Shown here: one piece after another, positions 8,468-13,786 of the stretch | How positions within the stretch are numbered: the first letter of the stretch is position 1 | Layout of the letters: every line of letters begins with the position of its first letter | Source: a virus | DNA: 30,879 nt | Reading direction: 5' to 3' (one strand) | IMG/VR virus record: IMGVR_UViG_3300011114_000620 | Coordinates: 1 to 30,879 of that record | Position numbers and translations under genes: made by a program | Notes under the pieces: model-generated | Database searches by the model: none | What the model was told of the DNA's origin: nothing | Seen by the model: the letters and a program-made list of their open reading frames with translations, nothing else

Positions 8468-8710
8468 CTATCTATGTTGGTTTTGCTTTGTAATCTCAAA
8501 GCGCTCTAGATCCCAATTCGCTACTTTTAGCCTAGCATGGTGATTCCTAGCTAGATCAATCAAAGCGGTATAGGTCATTTCACTATAGGCGTTTTTCCAA
8601 GTGCCTGCCAACTTAATCTTTTGTTTCTTAGTCTTGCAAGCTATGGCTTTATTCATTTGTTCTTTAAAGAGCAGACGCTCTATGCTCAAACGCTCAACAT
8701 CTAGAGTCAA
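8468..8710 (-). CDS. Small basic helical protein, TTG start
   Basis: The 80-residue product is Lys/Arg-rich and mostly helical by composition (segment ERLSIERLLFKEQMNKAIA). AGAGG lies nine bases before the TTG at 8710 and only three bases before another TTG at 8716, so 8710 is preferred. The reading frame overlaps the end of the upstream gene by 17 bases. It is part of the leftward operon; function unknown. Confidence 0.5.
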   Translation of the reverse strand: MTLDVERLSIERLLFKEQMNKAIACKTKKQKIKLAGTWKNAYSEMTYTALIDLARNHHARLKVANWDLERFEITKQNQHR

Positions 8711-8945
8711 GATCAAGATCCTCTGGGCTATCCAAAATAGACTTTAAATAAATGATCTCAGCCGTAGCTTCTGCCAAAAGCTTAGAAGATTCACCGTGTA
8801 CTCGCATGAGTTCGTGAAAGATTTGATCTTTACTCATTTCCCAGATCCGTTGCATATACATTTTCTTAGCCTGATCGTTGGCTGTTTCAATGAACTTCTC
8901 TGCGCTCATTTCACCATTCATTTTGCCGTTTGTTTTATTTGTCAT
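8694..8945 (-). CDS. Small acidic helical protein
   Basis: The 83-residue product is predicted helical, with a central segment rich in Glu, Lys and Met and an acidic end (SPEDLDLDSRC). I chose the ATG at 8945 because it overlaps the stop of the upstream gene (ATGA) and has GGAG seven bases upstream; an ATG 12 bases further up is also in frame. Operon position suggests an early-late accessory gene. Not recognised. Confidence 0.55.
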   Translation of the reverse strand: MTNKTNGKMNGEMSAEKFIETANDQAKKMYMQRIWEMSKDQIFHELMRVHGESSKLLAEATAEIIYLKSILDSPEDLDLDSRC

Positions 8946-9154
8946 TCGATTCTCCATACCCGCACTCCATTGCCTTCCCGCCTAGCGGTAAATTTCATAC
9001 CTGTCCTTTTTTGTGCCTTGTAGTTCGCATTACAAATAATCTGAATCTTCGACTCAGGCACAAAGAAGCACTCACCCAATTCCATTTCTTTATAAGGATA
9101 CCTTTTAGTCCTTTCAGAAGGTAATGGAATGTTACTTTCTACAGCAATTGACAT
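8942..9154 (-). CDS. First gene of the leftward operon (70 aa)
   Basis: The product contains YPYKEMELGECFFVPE followed by a basic, strand-like part ending GMKFTARREGNGVRVWRIE. This resembles a small, widely spread phage family with the pattern YP-x-x-x-M-x-x-G-x-x-FFV, whose function I cannot name. The ribosome site TAAGGAG six bases before the ATG is the strongest in this arm. A promoter candidate lies 27 bases upstream. Confidence 0.7.
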   Translation of the reverse strand: MSIAVESNIPLPSERTKRYPYKEMELGECFFVPESKIQIICNANYKAQKRTGMKFTARREGNGVRVWRIE

Positions 9155-9180
9155 ATACTCTCCTTAATCTATTTAATCCA

Positions 9181-9209
9181 ATAATACACACTATGTTAGA
9201 AACATACAA
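9181..9209 (-). promoter_or_regulatory. Candidate leftward promoter of the packaging operon
   Basis: On the minus strand TTGTAT (9209-9204), a 17-base spacer and TATTAT (9186-9181) form a sigma70-like pair. The -10 matches at five of six positions, the -35 at three of six. Transcription would begin near 9174, about 20 bases before the start codon at 9154. It lies over the first codons of the rightward gene at 9193. Confidence 0.45.
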
Positions 9210-9903
9210 CGAGTATCACCTTGGCGATAACCTTGTACACCTTAACTATCTCAGGCGCTTACAACTCCCCTTGGGTGAGGACATTGTCCACCACTGCAAT
9301 CCTTTGCACCATAAGCAGCTCTTACCGCTAACCGAGGGTACAGCAATCACCTTAGCTGATCTGTACATACCACCCACAGCAGTTAACGCTTGGATTGGAA
9401 GGGATAACTACTTCTACAATCACCCCTTGCAGGCTAATTGGGTGTTGTTTCATTTATCTTGGTTCGATCATTTGTCTAATCTTTTAGGAGTAGACAACCC
9501 CATAGCTTGCAGGGAAGATCTACTCTTTGAGTACCCACTCCTAAACGCTCCCCTACCAATGTCTTTTGATACCTTAGTGGTCAACGCAGAGCCGAAATCA
9601 AACCAGTTACCAACCTTCTCTCATGGATTCTTTAACAAGCGGGTAAAAGAGCTATTAAACGCTGGCAAGAGGGTGATTACTACGAATCCCACAGGAATGT
9701 GCCTATCGACTTTAGAAATGGGTATGGATATCACTGCTATTGGTTCTCTATCCAAGTACTGTACCGCCATAGAAGGGGTGGCTACAGGTCCTATGTGGAC
9801 AACCTTCAATGTCTTTAATTTAGAGAATATCAAGAGTAGGGTTTTGTACTGCGATATCCAAACAGTCAATCTGACGGATAACACCATTACTAAAAAACTG
9901 TAA
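9193..9903 (+). CDS. GT9-like (heptosyltransferase-type) glycosyltransferase
   Basis: The 236-residue protein opens with YNEYHLGDNLVHLNYLRRLQ, the G-D-x-x-x-H/x-L-R pattern at the start of GT-B heptosyltransferase-like proteins. A second half has LVVNAEPKS, then NTNPTG-type and TAIEGVATGP segments expected of the nucleotide-sugar binding lobe. It is shorter than usual GT9 enzymes (about 320-350 residues). It stands alone between two divergent units. The ATG at 9193 has no visible ribosome site, so expression may be weak or leaderless. The assignment to GT9 is moderate. Confidence 0.55.
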   Translation: MLETYNEYHLGDNLVHLNYLRRLQLPLGEDIVHHCNPLHHKQLLPLTEGTAITLADLYIPPTAVNAWIGRDNYFYNHPLQANWVLFHLSWFDHLSNLLGVDNPIACREDLLFEYPLLNAPLPMSFDTLVVNAEPKSNQLPTFSHGFFNKRVKELLNAGKRVITTNPTGMCLSTLEMGMDITAIGSLSKYCTAIEGVATGPMWTTFNVFNLENIKSRVLYCDIQTVNLTDNTITKKL

Positions 9904-10030
9904 TTTTCTATGGGGGGAGAACGGAATAGGGCACGCACAATCCCCACTCCCTGCCCAATTCGATTGCCAATCTTTTAAGCGATTCTCTGCTGCTTGCTAA
10001 CCTGACCAGACCAGATTACCAAGCTGCCTA

Positions 10031-10102
10031 AGTGTTGTTCAACACTCTAGTTAGTAGAGTACCCATTAGATCACTACCCTAATAAATATAGGGTAAACCC
10101 TA
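10031..10102. repeat. Cluster of overlapping inverted repeats
   Basis: AGTGTTGTTCAACACT (10031-10046) is a 7-bp stem. ACTCTA (10044-10049) pairs with TAGAGT (10055-10060), sharing three bases with the first stem, so the two compete. ACCCTA (10076-10081) pairs with TAGGGT (10089-10094), which can instead pair with ACCC at 10097-10100. Such alternatives suit an operator cluster or a switching RNA; neither is shown. Confidence 0.5.
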
Positions 10103-10213
10103 GGGGCGAATAGGTTGCCATTGTTCTTATTTTTCTGACAATTGCCTTATCTACTTATATACCTATTTTATAGATTAACTATTTATCAATAGTCTTATTA
10201 TATTAATAGGATC

Positions 10214-10242
10214 ACTATACAAAAAAACTATCAATTTGTCAA
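10214..10242 (-). promoter_or_regulatory. Strong leftward sigma70 promoter
   Basis: On the minus strand a perfect -35 TTGACA (10242-10237) and a 17-base spacer lead to TATAGT (10219-10214), five of six matches. Predicted start near 10207, reading left across the inverted repeats and then antisense to the gene at 9193-9903, towards the packaging operon. Confidence 0.7.
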
Positions 10243-10273
10243 TTTTAATAAATAAATACAATTAGTTTAAGAT

Positions 10274-10300
10274 AGTATTAATAGTATTAATAGTATTAGA
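10274..10300. repeat. 9-bp tandem repeat, three copies
   Basis: AGTATTAAT occurs at 10274-10282 and 10283-10291, then AGTATTAGA at 10292-10300. It is AT-only apart from one G per unit, 46 bases before the ArdC start. It could be an operator array or part of an AT-rich melting region. Confidence 0.6.
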
Positions 10301-10345
10301 ATTAAGTTGTAGTAAGTTAAAACCTAACCTAACTAGGGGCACACA

Positions 10346-11206
10346 ATGAGCATAGAAAATAAAGTTTATCAACAAGTAACTGACAGAATTATTGAGCAGC
10401 TTGAAGCTGGTGCTATTCCATGGGTTAAGCCTTGGAACGCTAACAGTAGCGCTGATAAGAATGTTGTAAGTAAAAAAGAATACAACGGGATTAATCGTTT
10501 AATTCTAGGTATGAGTGGTTATGCCAATAGTGTATGGGGATCATTCAAACAATGGCAAGAATTAGGCGGTAATGTTGCTAAGGGTGAAAAAGGCACAATG
10601 ATTGTTTTTTACTCTCAAGTAGTTAAAAAAGAAATAAGAGCAAATGACACTCACCCCGAGAATTCTACTTATGCAATGCTGAAAAGCTATTATGTTTTTA
10701 ATGTAGATCAAGTTGAAGGTATTGAGATTGAAAAGCCCGAAGTATCACCTAGAGTAATTGAGCCTAGTATTGCACTTGATGAGCGTATCCTAAAATCAGG
10801 CGCCAATATTAAGCATGGTGGATCACAAGCATTTTACTCGCCTACTAATGACTCAATCGGTATGCCAGATCGTAATACATTTAGCGATGATAACAATTAC
10901 TATGCAACGATCTTGCATGAATTAACCCATTGGTCTGGTGCTAAACATAGGCTAGATCGTACCAAAGGCAAGCGCTTTGCTGATAGTGCCTATGCCTTTG
11001 AAGAGCTAGTGGCAGAAATGGGGGCAGCATTTTTATGCCAAGATTATGCAATTAGTGGCGATTTACGCCATGCGGGCTATATCGGTAATTGGCTCAAGTG
11101 TTTAAAAGCAGATAACAAGGCAATCTTTAACGCTGCTGCACTAGCTCAAAAAGCAGCAACTTATATCAATACCCTTGACGCAATAACAAACCAGGCAGCA
11201 GCTTAA
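10346..11206 (+). CDS. ardC: ArdC-type antirestriction protein
   Basis: The 286-residue product has the ArdC layout. The N-terminal single-strand DNA binding domain (residues about 5-125) opens VYQQVTDRIIEQLEAGAIPW and includes YNGINRLIL and GEKGTMIVFY. A C-terminal zincin-like domain carries HELTHW (H191, E192, H195) and a downstream Glu at EELVAEMG (about residue 224) as third zinc ligand. ArdC proteins of plasmids and phages bind ssDNA and shield incoming DNA from host restriction. First gene of the rightward early block, with AGGGG before the ATG. Confidence 0.85.
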   Translation: MSIENKVYQQVTDRIIEQLEAGAIPWVKPWNANSSADKNVVSKKEYNGINRLILGMSGYANSVWGSFKQWQELGGNVAKGEKGTMIVFYSQVVKKEIRANDTHPENSTYAMLKSYYVFNVDQVEGIEIEKPEVSPRVIEPSIALDERILKSGANIKHGGSQAFYSPTNDSIGMPDRNTFSDDNNYYATILHELTHWSGAKHRLDRTKGKRFADSAYAFEELVAEMGAAFLCQDYAISGDLRHAGYIGNWLKCLKADNKAIFNAAALAQKAATYINTLDAITNQAAA

Positions 11207-11215
11207 TGTACTCTC

Positions 11216-11284
11216 TAAAGCCCTTATTTATAGGGGTTTATCGGATTAGCATTGTGCTAGTCAATACCTAACAATGGAGGATTT
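11216..11284 (+). promoter_or_regulatory. Two-hairpin leader element, copy A
   Basis: Hairpin 1 (11216-11240) pairs TAAA with TTTA and CCCT with AGGG. Hairpin 2 pairs GATTAGC (11244-11250) with GCTAGTC (11256-11262), including one G-T pair. These are followed by AATACCTAA and GGAGG-ATTT-ATG. It fills the gap between ardC and the next gene and matches copy B at 11507-11575 in order and spacing. Confidence 0.6.
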
Positions 11285-11500
11285 ATGTATATTTCAGAAA
11301 ATCAAATAAATGATGCTGTAGAGCTAATCATTAATACCAGGGATTTTTGCGGAGATGAGATGTTAGCTATATGTGATTTTTGCGCTGATGAAAATTTAAA
11401 AGATTGGCGCAAAGTTTATCGTATTGCTAATTTTAGAGCTAATGCACGCTGGAATGACTTTAAAAAGCAAGCTGGCGTTAATCCTAAATATTGCTTTTAG
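11285..11500 (+). CDS. Small early protein (71 aa)
   Basis: The product is mixed charged, with cysteines at the motifs RDFCGDEM and CDFCADEN and a basic C-terminal half ending NPKYCF. GGAGG five bases before the ATG is a strong ribosome site. The repeated C-D/G-F/C-x-D/E pattern might bind metal but lacks a clear finger. Small proteins of this position, beside ArdC, are frequent in plasmids and phages and often counter host defence; that role is only a possibility. Confidence 0.65.
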   Translation: MYISENQINDAVELIINTRDFCGDEMLAICDFCADENLKDWRKVYRIANFRANARWNDFKKQAGVNPKYCF

Positions 11501-11506
11501 TTGCAC

Positions 11507-11575
11507 CTAGTAAGCCCTTAGTAATAGGGGTTTACTAGATTGCAATTACGCAATCAATACCTAATTGGGGGATTT
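11507..11575 (+). promoter_or_regulatory. Two-hairpin leader element, copy B
   Basis: Hairpin 1 pairs CTAGTAA (11507-11513) with TTACTAG (11532-11538), plus CCCT with AGGG inside. Hairpin 2 pairs GATTGC (11538-11543) with GCAATC (11550-11555). AATACCTAA and TGGGGG-ATTT-ATG follow. Compared with copy A both arms of hairpin 2 differ but still pair, which suggests the fold is kept. Confidence 0.6.
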
Positions 11576-11758
11576 ATGCAAGTAAACACTAAGCAAGCAT
11601 TACAAAATACGCAAACTCTTTTTTTTGATATATGTGATTTATTAGAGGGTAATACTTATCAGTCATTAGGGTATGACGATAGAAAAGAATTTTTAGCAAT
11701 TGCTAAAGAAAAACTATCAACAATTGAGCGCTTTATAGATCAAGGAATAGCAGCATGA
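11576..11758 (+). CDS. Small early helical protein (60 aa)
   Basis: The start is the ATG at 11576, five bases after GGGGG, giving MQVNTKQALQNTQTLFFDIC. An upstream TTG at 11540 is in frame but would lie inside the leader hairpin, so I reject it. The product is predicted helical with an acidic middle (DICDLLEG) and ends AIERF-like. The stop overlaps the next start (ATGA). Not recognised. Confidence 0.65.
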   Translation: MQVNTKQALQNTQTLFFDICDLLEGNTYQSLGYDDRKEFLAIAKEKLSTIERFIDQGIAA

Positions 11759-11868
11759 GTGCCAGGGACAAATATAGCGCTTACTGTTATTTAGCAGCAA
11801 AACAAGGGTTTAAGCCCTTGTCATTTAATGCTTGGCAATCAACTGTTAAACAAGGGAGGGTTTATTAA
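11755..11868 (+). CDS. Mini-protein of 37 residues
   Basis: The reading frame MSARDKYSAYCYLAAKQGFK continues to VKQGRVY. It is joined to its neighbours by overlaps at both ends (ATGA before, TAATG after), which argues that it is translated. It is basic with several Tyr. The coding DNA also holds an ACAAGGG/CCCTTGT hairpin near its middle. Function unknown. Confidence 0.55.
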   Translation: MSARDKYSAYCYLAAKQGFKPLSFNAWQSTVKQGRVY

Positions 11869-12125
11869 TGAAAACTTTTAGCGATATTAAGCGTAAATTA
11901 GTAGAAGGTAATTCTTTAACCATGACTAGGCATGATTGGTATCCACAAGGCAAACTAATTGGGCTTACCAGGGATATAGTTAAACGCCAATCTAATGCTA
12001 TTCAACTAGAGGGGGGCTCTTGGCTATACCTAGATAAACCCGCTAAAGAGTACATTCCTACTAGTGACAATACATTCCTAGTGTTTTTAGATAACGATAA
12101 ATTTATGGAATATAGGATCAATTAA
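11868..12125 (+). CDS. Small early protein (85 aa), ArdC-neighbour type
   Basis: The product begins MKTFSDIKRKLVEGNSLTMT and contains RHDWYPQGKLIGLTR, VKRQSNAIQLEGGSWLYL and an acidic strand-like C-terminus. It looks like a small beta-barrel protein often found near antirestriction genes on plasmids and phages; I cannot name a domain. AGGGAGG precedes the start, and translation is coupled to the mini-protein upstream. Confidence 0.65.
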   Translation: MKTFSDIKRKLVEGNSLTMTRHDWYPQGKLIGLTRDIVKRQSNAIQLEGGSWLYLDKPAKEYIPTSDNTFLVFLDNDKFMEYRIN

Positions 12126-12127
12126 TC

Positions 12128-12220
12128 ATGAACTATCAAGACACCTTAACCGATAAGATCATTCTAGTGATCTCTTTATTCGCTGTATTACCTCTTATAT
12201 GGCTTGTAATGGCACTGTAA
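12128..12220 (+). CDS. Single-span membrane mini-protein (30 aa)
   Basis: After a short polar start (MNYQDTLTDK), residues 11-30 are an unbroken hydrophobic segment, IILVISLFAVLPLIWLVMAL, long enough to cross the inner membrane. It starts two bases after the previous stop and is followed at 18 bases by a terminator, which closes the operon. The ribosome site is weak (AGGA about 11 bases upstream). Confidence 0.5.
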   Translation: MNYQDTLTDKIILVISLFAVLPLIWLVMAL

Positions 12221-12238
12221 GGATCATTTAACACTAAT

Positions 12239-12265
12239 TAGGGGCATAGTAGCCCCTATTTTTTT
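12239..12265 (+). terminator. Rho-independent terminator of the ardC operon
   Basis: TAGGGGC (12239-12245), a 6-base loop and GCCCCTA (12252-12258) form a perfect 7-bp GC-rich stem followed by seven T. It lies 18 bases after the last small gene. Confidence 0.88.
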
Positions 12266-12424
12266 AATAGCTTGTAGCTCGTTTAAATCATTCTTTTAAA
12301 TTTCAATCTACTTTCCCTTTGCCTTAACTCTTTTTTGAGAGAGATAGTTTTCATTATTGCTTTAAAACCCTATATAGGTGGATTACCTATACGCGCGCGG
12401 GTAGGGGCAGAATAGTGGCTAAGC
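12266..12424. other. Gene-free stretch before the tandem repeats
   Basis: No reading frame has a start and ribosome site here. One clear hairpin is seen: TATAGGT (12373-12379) with ACCTATA (12385-12391) around GGATT. An alternating CG run follows at about 12392-12399. The start of the 18-bp repeat region may reach back to 12407. Confidence 0.5.
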
Positions 12425-12528
12425 TGGTCAATTTGGTAAAGCTGGTAAGACTAGCCAAGTTGGTCAATTTGGAAAGTTTGGTCAATTCAAAAATTAGATT
12501 GCCCTACCCAATTAGATTGCCCTATAAA
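12407..12528. repeat. 18-bp tandem repeat array
   Basis: TGGTCAATTTGG recurs at 12425 and 12461, with shorter versions TGGT at 12443 and TGGTCAATT at 12479, all in an 18-base step. The step continues with AATTAGATTGCCCTA at 12492 and 12510. There are about six units in two sequence families, with a weaker unit at 12407. The frame GQFGKAGKTSQVGQFGKF is open across it but has an upstream stop and no start codon, so it is not coding. Iteron-like. Confidence 0.65.
12499..12528 (+). promoter_or_regulatory. Candidate promoter of the structured RNA
   Basis: TTGCCC (12499-12504, four of six), an 18-base spacer and TATAAA (12523-12528, five of six). Predicted start near 12535, at the 5' edge of the folded region. 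Both elements lie in the last repeat units. Confidence 0.45.
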
Positions 12529-12531
12529 AAA

Positions 12532-12766
12532 AGTTAGTGAGCACCTAACCCGCTATTCATATAGTGGGTCACGCTTTTAAGCGGTATCTATCGTTTATCT
12601 GAGTGCTTAACTAAAGAGGTGCAGCCCTGTTAGAGTCCCCTAGATACTAGCCACTATGTTTATTCCCTTTGGCGATACACCATGCGGGAGGACTGGGTAA
12701 TAGTCCCGTAGGGAATGTTTTAAAGGTAGCTCTGCACAGGAGGCTGTAAGTGTCAAAGATTACCCC
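12532..12766 (+). ncRNA. Structured non-coding RNA with predicted pseudoknot
   Basis: Domain I: AGTTA (12532-12536) pairs with TAACT (12608-12612), and AGCAC (12540-12544) with GTGCT (12603-12607). These enclose hairpins ACCCGCTAT/ATAGTGGGT (12548-12569) and CGCT/AGCG (12572-12583). Domain II: GCAGCC (12621-12626) pairs with GGCTGT (12742-12747), and CTGT with ACAG (12736-12739). Inside, ATTCCCT (12662-12668) pairs with AGGGAAT (12710-12716) around GGACT/AGTCC. The 7-base loop GGGTAAT (12695-12701) is perfectly complementary to ATTACCC (12759-12765). I see no gene, no tRNA and no clear group I intron core. I name no family; large phage ornate RNAs (GOLLD, ROOL) are candidates to test. Confidence 0.6.
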
Positions 12767-12873
12767 AATGACCAGCCACAAAGCCACCACTAAAACATTC
12801 TTGAATAAATTACACCATAAAAAAATAAATTACACAAGCATTGTTTAAATACAACAGATTAGTAAAGAGTGTA

Positions 12874-12902
12874 TTGCATTAAGATTATTAATCCTTTACA
12901 TT
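12874..12902 (+). promoter_or_regulatory. Candidate promoter of the recombination operon
   Basis: TTGCAT (12874-12879), a 17-base spacer and TACATT (12897-12902), four of six matches each. Predicted start near 12909, giving a leader of about 37 bases before the ATG at 12946. It lies in a gene-free stretch (12767-12945) that also holds a direct repeat, AATAAATTACAC. Confidence 0.35.
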
Positions 12903-12945
12903 AGAGTTGTTGTATCCGATTGACCTAACTGAAGGAGTACACAAC

Positions 12946-13176
12946 ATGAAATTCTGTATTGATTGCATACACTACGAGGACTTGACAGGCTTGTGCCTCA
13001 AGACTAACTACACTGATTTAGTTACGGGCAAGACTGAGTATCGTAATGCTCACACTGAAAGAACCCTAGACCTCACTGGTTGCGGTAAGGAAGGCAAGTT
13101 CTTTAAACCACAGCGCCAGAAGATATATACGGCTGCTGATCTAGACGATTTATCCACAATACCTTTCGGGAGATAA
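12946..13176 (+). CDS. Small probable zinc-binding protein (76 aa)
   Basis: The product has C4 and C7 (MKFCIDCIHY), C17 and C46 (LTGCGKEGKFF), a spacing fit for one zinc site. It also holds a middle D-x-VTGK segment typical of a small phage family starting MKFC-x-D-C. The ATG at 12946 follows GGAG by about ten bases; upstream codons in frame lack a site. It is the first gene of the rightward recombination operon. Function unknown. Confidence 0.65.
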   Translation: MKFCIDCIHYEDLTGLCLKTNYTDLVTGKTEYRNAHTERTLDLTGCGKEGKFFKPQRQKIYTAADLDDLSTIPFGR

Positions 13177-13180
13177 AACA

Positions 13181-13348
13181 ATGGCTAAAAAACTTACTTC
13201 TGTACAGTTATTTACCTTAAAAAAATTATTGGAATCTCAAACATTGATGCCAATTTATAGGAAAAAAATAGAGGTTTTGCAAGAGGAAATTAAAGCTCTT
13301 ACAGGATTTATTGAAAATTTACAAAATATCCACGAAAAAAAGGATTAA
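13181..13348 (+). CDS. Small coiled-coil protein (55 aa)
   Basis: The product is Lys/Glu/Leu-rich: MAKKLTSVQLFTLKKLLESQ, then IEVLQEEIKALTGFIENLQN, a heptad-like pattern suggesting a short coiled coil. It starts five bases after the previous stop. GGGAGA lies about eight bases before the ATG. Not recognised; possibly a partner of the next coiled-coil protein. Confidence 0.6.
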   Translation: MAKKLTSVQLFTLKKLLESQTLMPIYRKKIEVLQEEIKALTGFIENLQNIHEKKD

Positions 13349-13352
13349 AAAA

Positions 13353-13571
13353 ATGGCAACGAGAAAAACAGCAGTAAAAAGTTATAAATTGCAAACACTA
13401 CAAGGACTTACTAGCGACATTGATCGCTTAAAAAACCTGATTGCCCGTCAAATGGATCAGCTAGACCAGCTAAGTGACGATCTTAGAGATAGCAAAGAAC
13501 AGGCTGAGTTTTGTCGTAAGCAAATCAATCACTATCTGGCATTAGTGAATATATTATCGAGGGGAACTTAA
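13353..13571 (+). CDS. Coiled-coil protein (72 aa)
   Basis: After a basic N-terminus (MATRKTAVKSYKL), residues about 15-65 show leucine heptads (LTSDIDRLKNLIARQMDQLD). I chose the ATG at 13353 (AAGGA nine bases upstream), since longer readings need non-ATG codons inside the previous gene. The end overlaps the next start by one base (TAATG). Function unknown. Confidence 0.6.
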   Translation: MATRKTAVKSYKLQTLQGLTSDIDRLKNLIARQMDQLDQLSDDLRDSKEQAEFCRKQINHYLALVNILSRGT

Positions 13572-13786
13572 TGAAAGCATTTCCAATAGTAATTGATCGA
13601 GAAACACAATTAGCGCATGAAATGGAGTCTGCCATTAATGAAGGAGGTATGGACTTACGGGATTACTTTGCAGGGAAAGCACTTGCTATTGTTGCAAGCC
13701 AATATCCATCTACTAGTTTTATTGGTGCTGCTGAAATAGCGTATGACTATGCTGATGCACTAATGAAGGTGAGAAGCTATGAATAA
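13571..13786 (+). CDS. Small acidic protein (71 aa)
   Basis: The product is acidic and alanine-rich, with an amphipathic helical look (AGKALAIVASQYPST, AAEIAYDYADALMK). GAGGGG precedes the ATG, which overlaps the prior stop; its own end overlaps the nuclease gene by eight bases. It lies just before yqaJ/recT genes, so an accessory role in recombination is possible. Not recognised. Confidence 0.6.
   Translation: MKAFPIVIDRETQLAHEMESAINEGGMDLRDYFAGKALAIVASQYPSTSFIGAAEIAYDYADALMKVRSYE

Larger units (their letters stand above)
9904..10345. other. Gene-free control region, probable origin or regulatory hub
   Basis: No convincing reading frame on either strand in 442 bases. The left half (to about 10105) has nested inverted repeats; the right half is AT-rich with short tandem repeats and promoters facing both ways. 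A divergent rightward promoter is possible, with TTGTCA (10236-10241) and TACAAT (10257-10262), but its 15-base spacer is short. An origin is an inference from AT-richness and repeats. Confidence 0.5.

Noticed and set aside
11540-11575. N-terminal extension of the 60-residue protein from a TTG
   Set aside because: It would lie inside leader hairpin 2; the ATG at 11576 has GGGGG at good spacing.
12426-12494. Open frame with GQFGKA-type hexapeptide repeats over the 18-bp array
   Set aside because: An in-frame TAA lies just upstream at 12420-12422, there is no start codon or ribosome site, and the frame stops soon after, so the periodicity is better explained by DNA repeats.
12613-12766. Group I intron core
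   Set aside because: Fragments such as CTAGAT and ATAGTCC recall intron core strands, but I cannot assemble P3-P8, and no split gene flanks the region.
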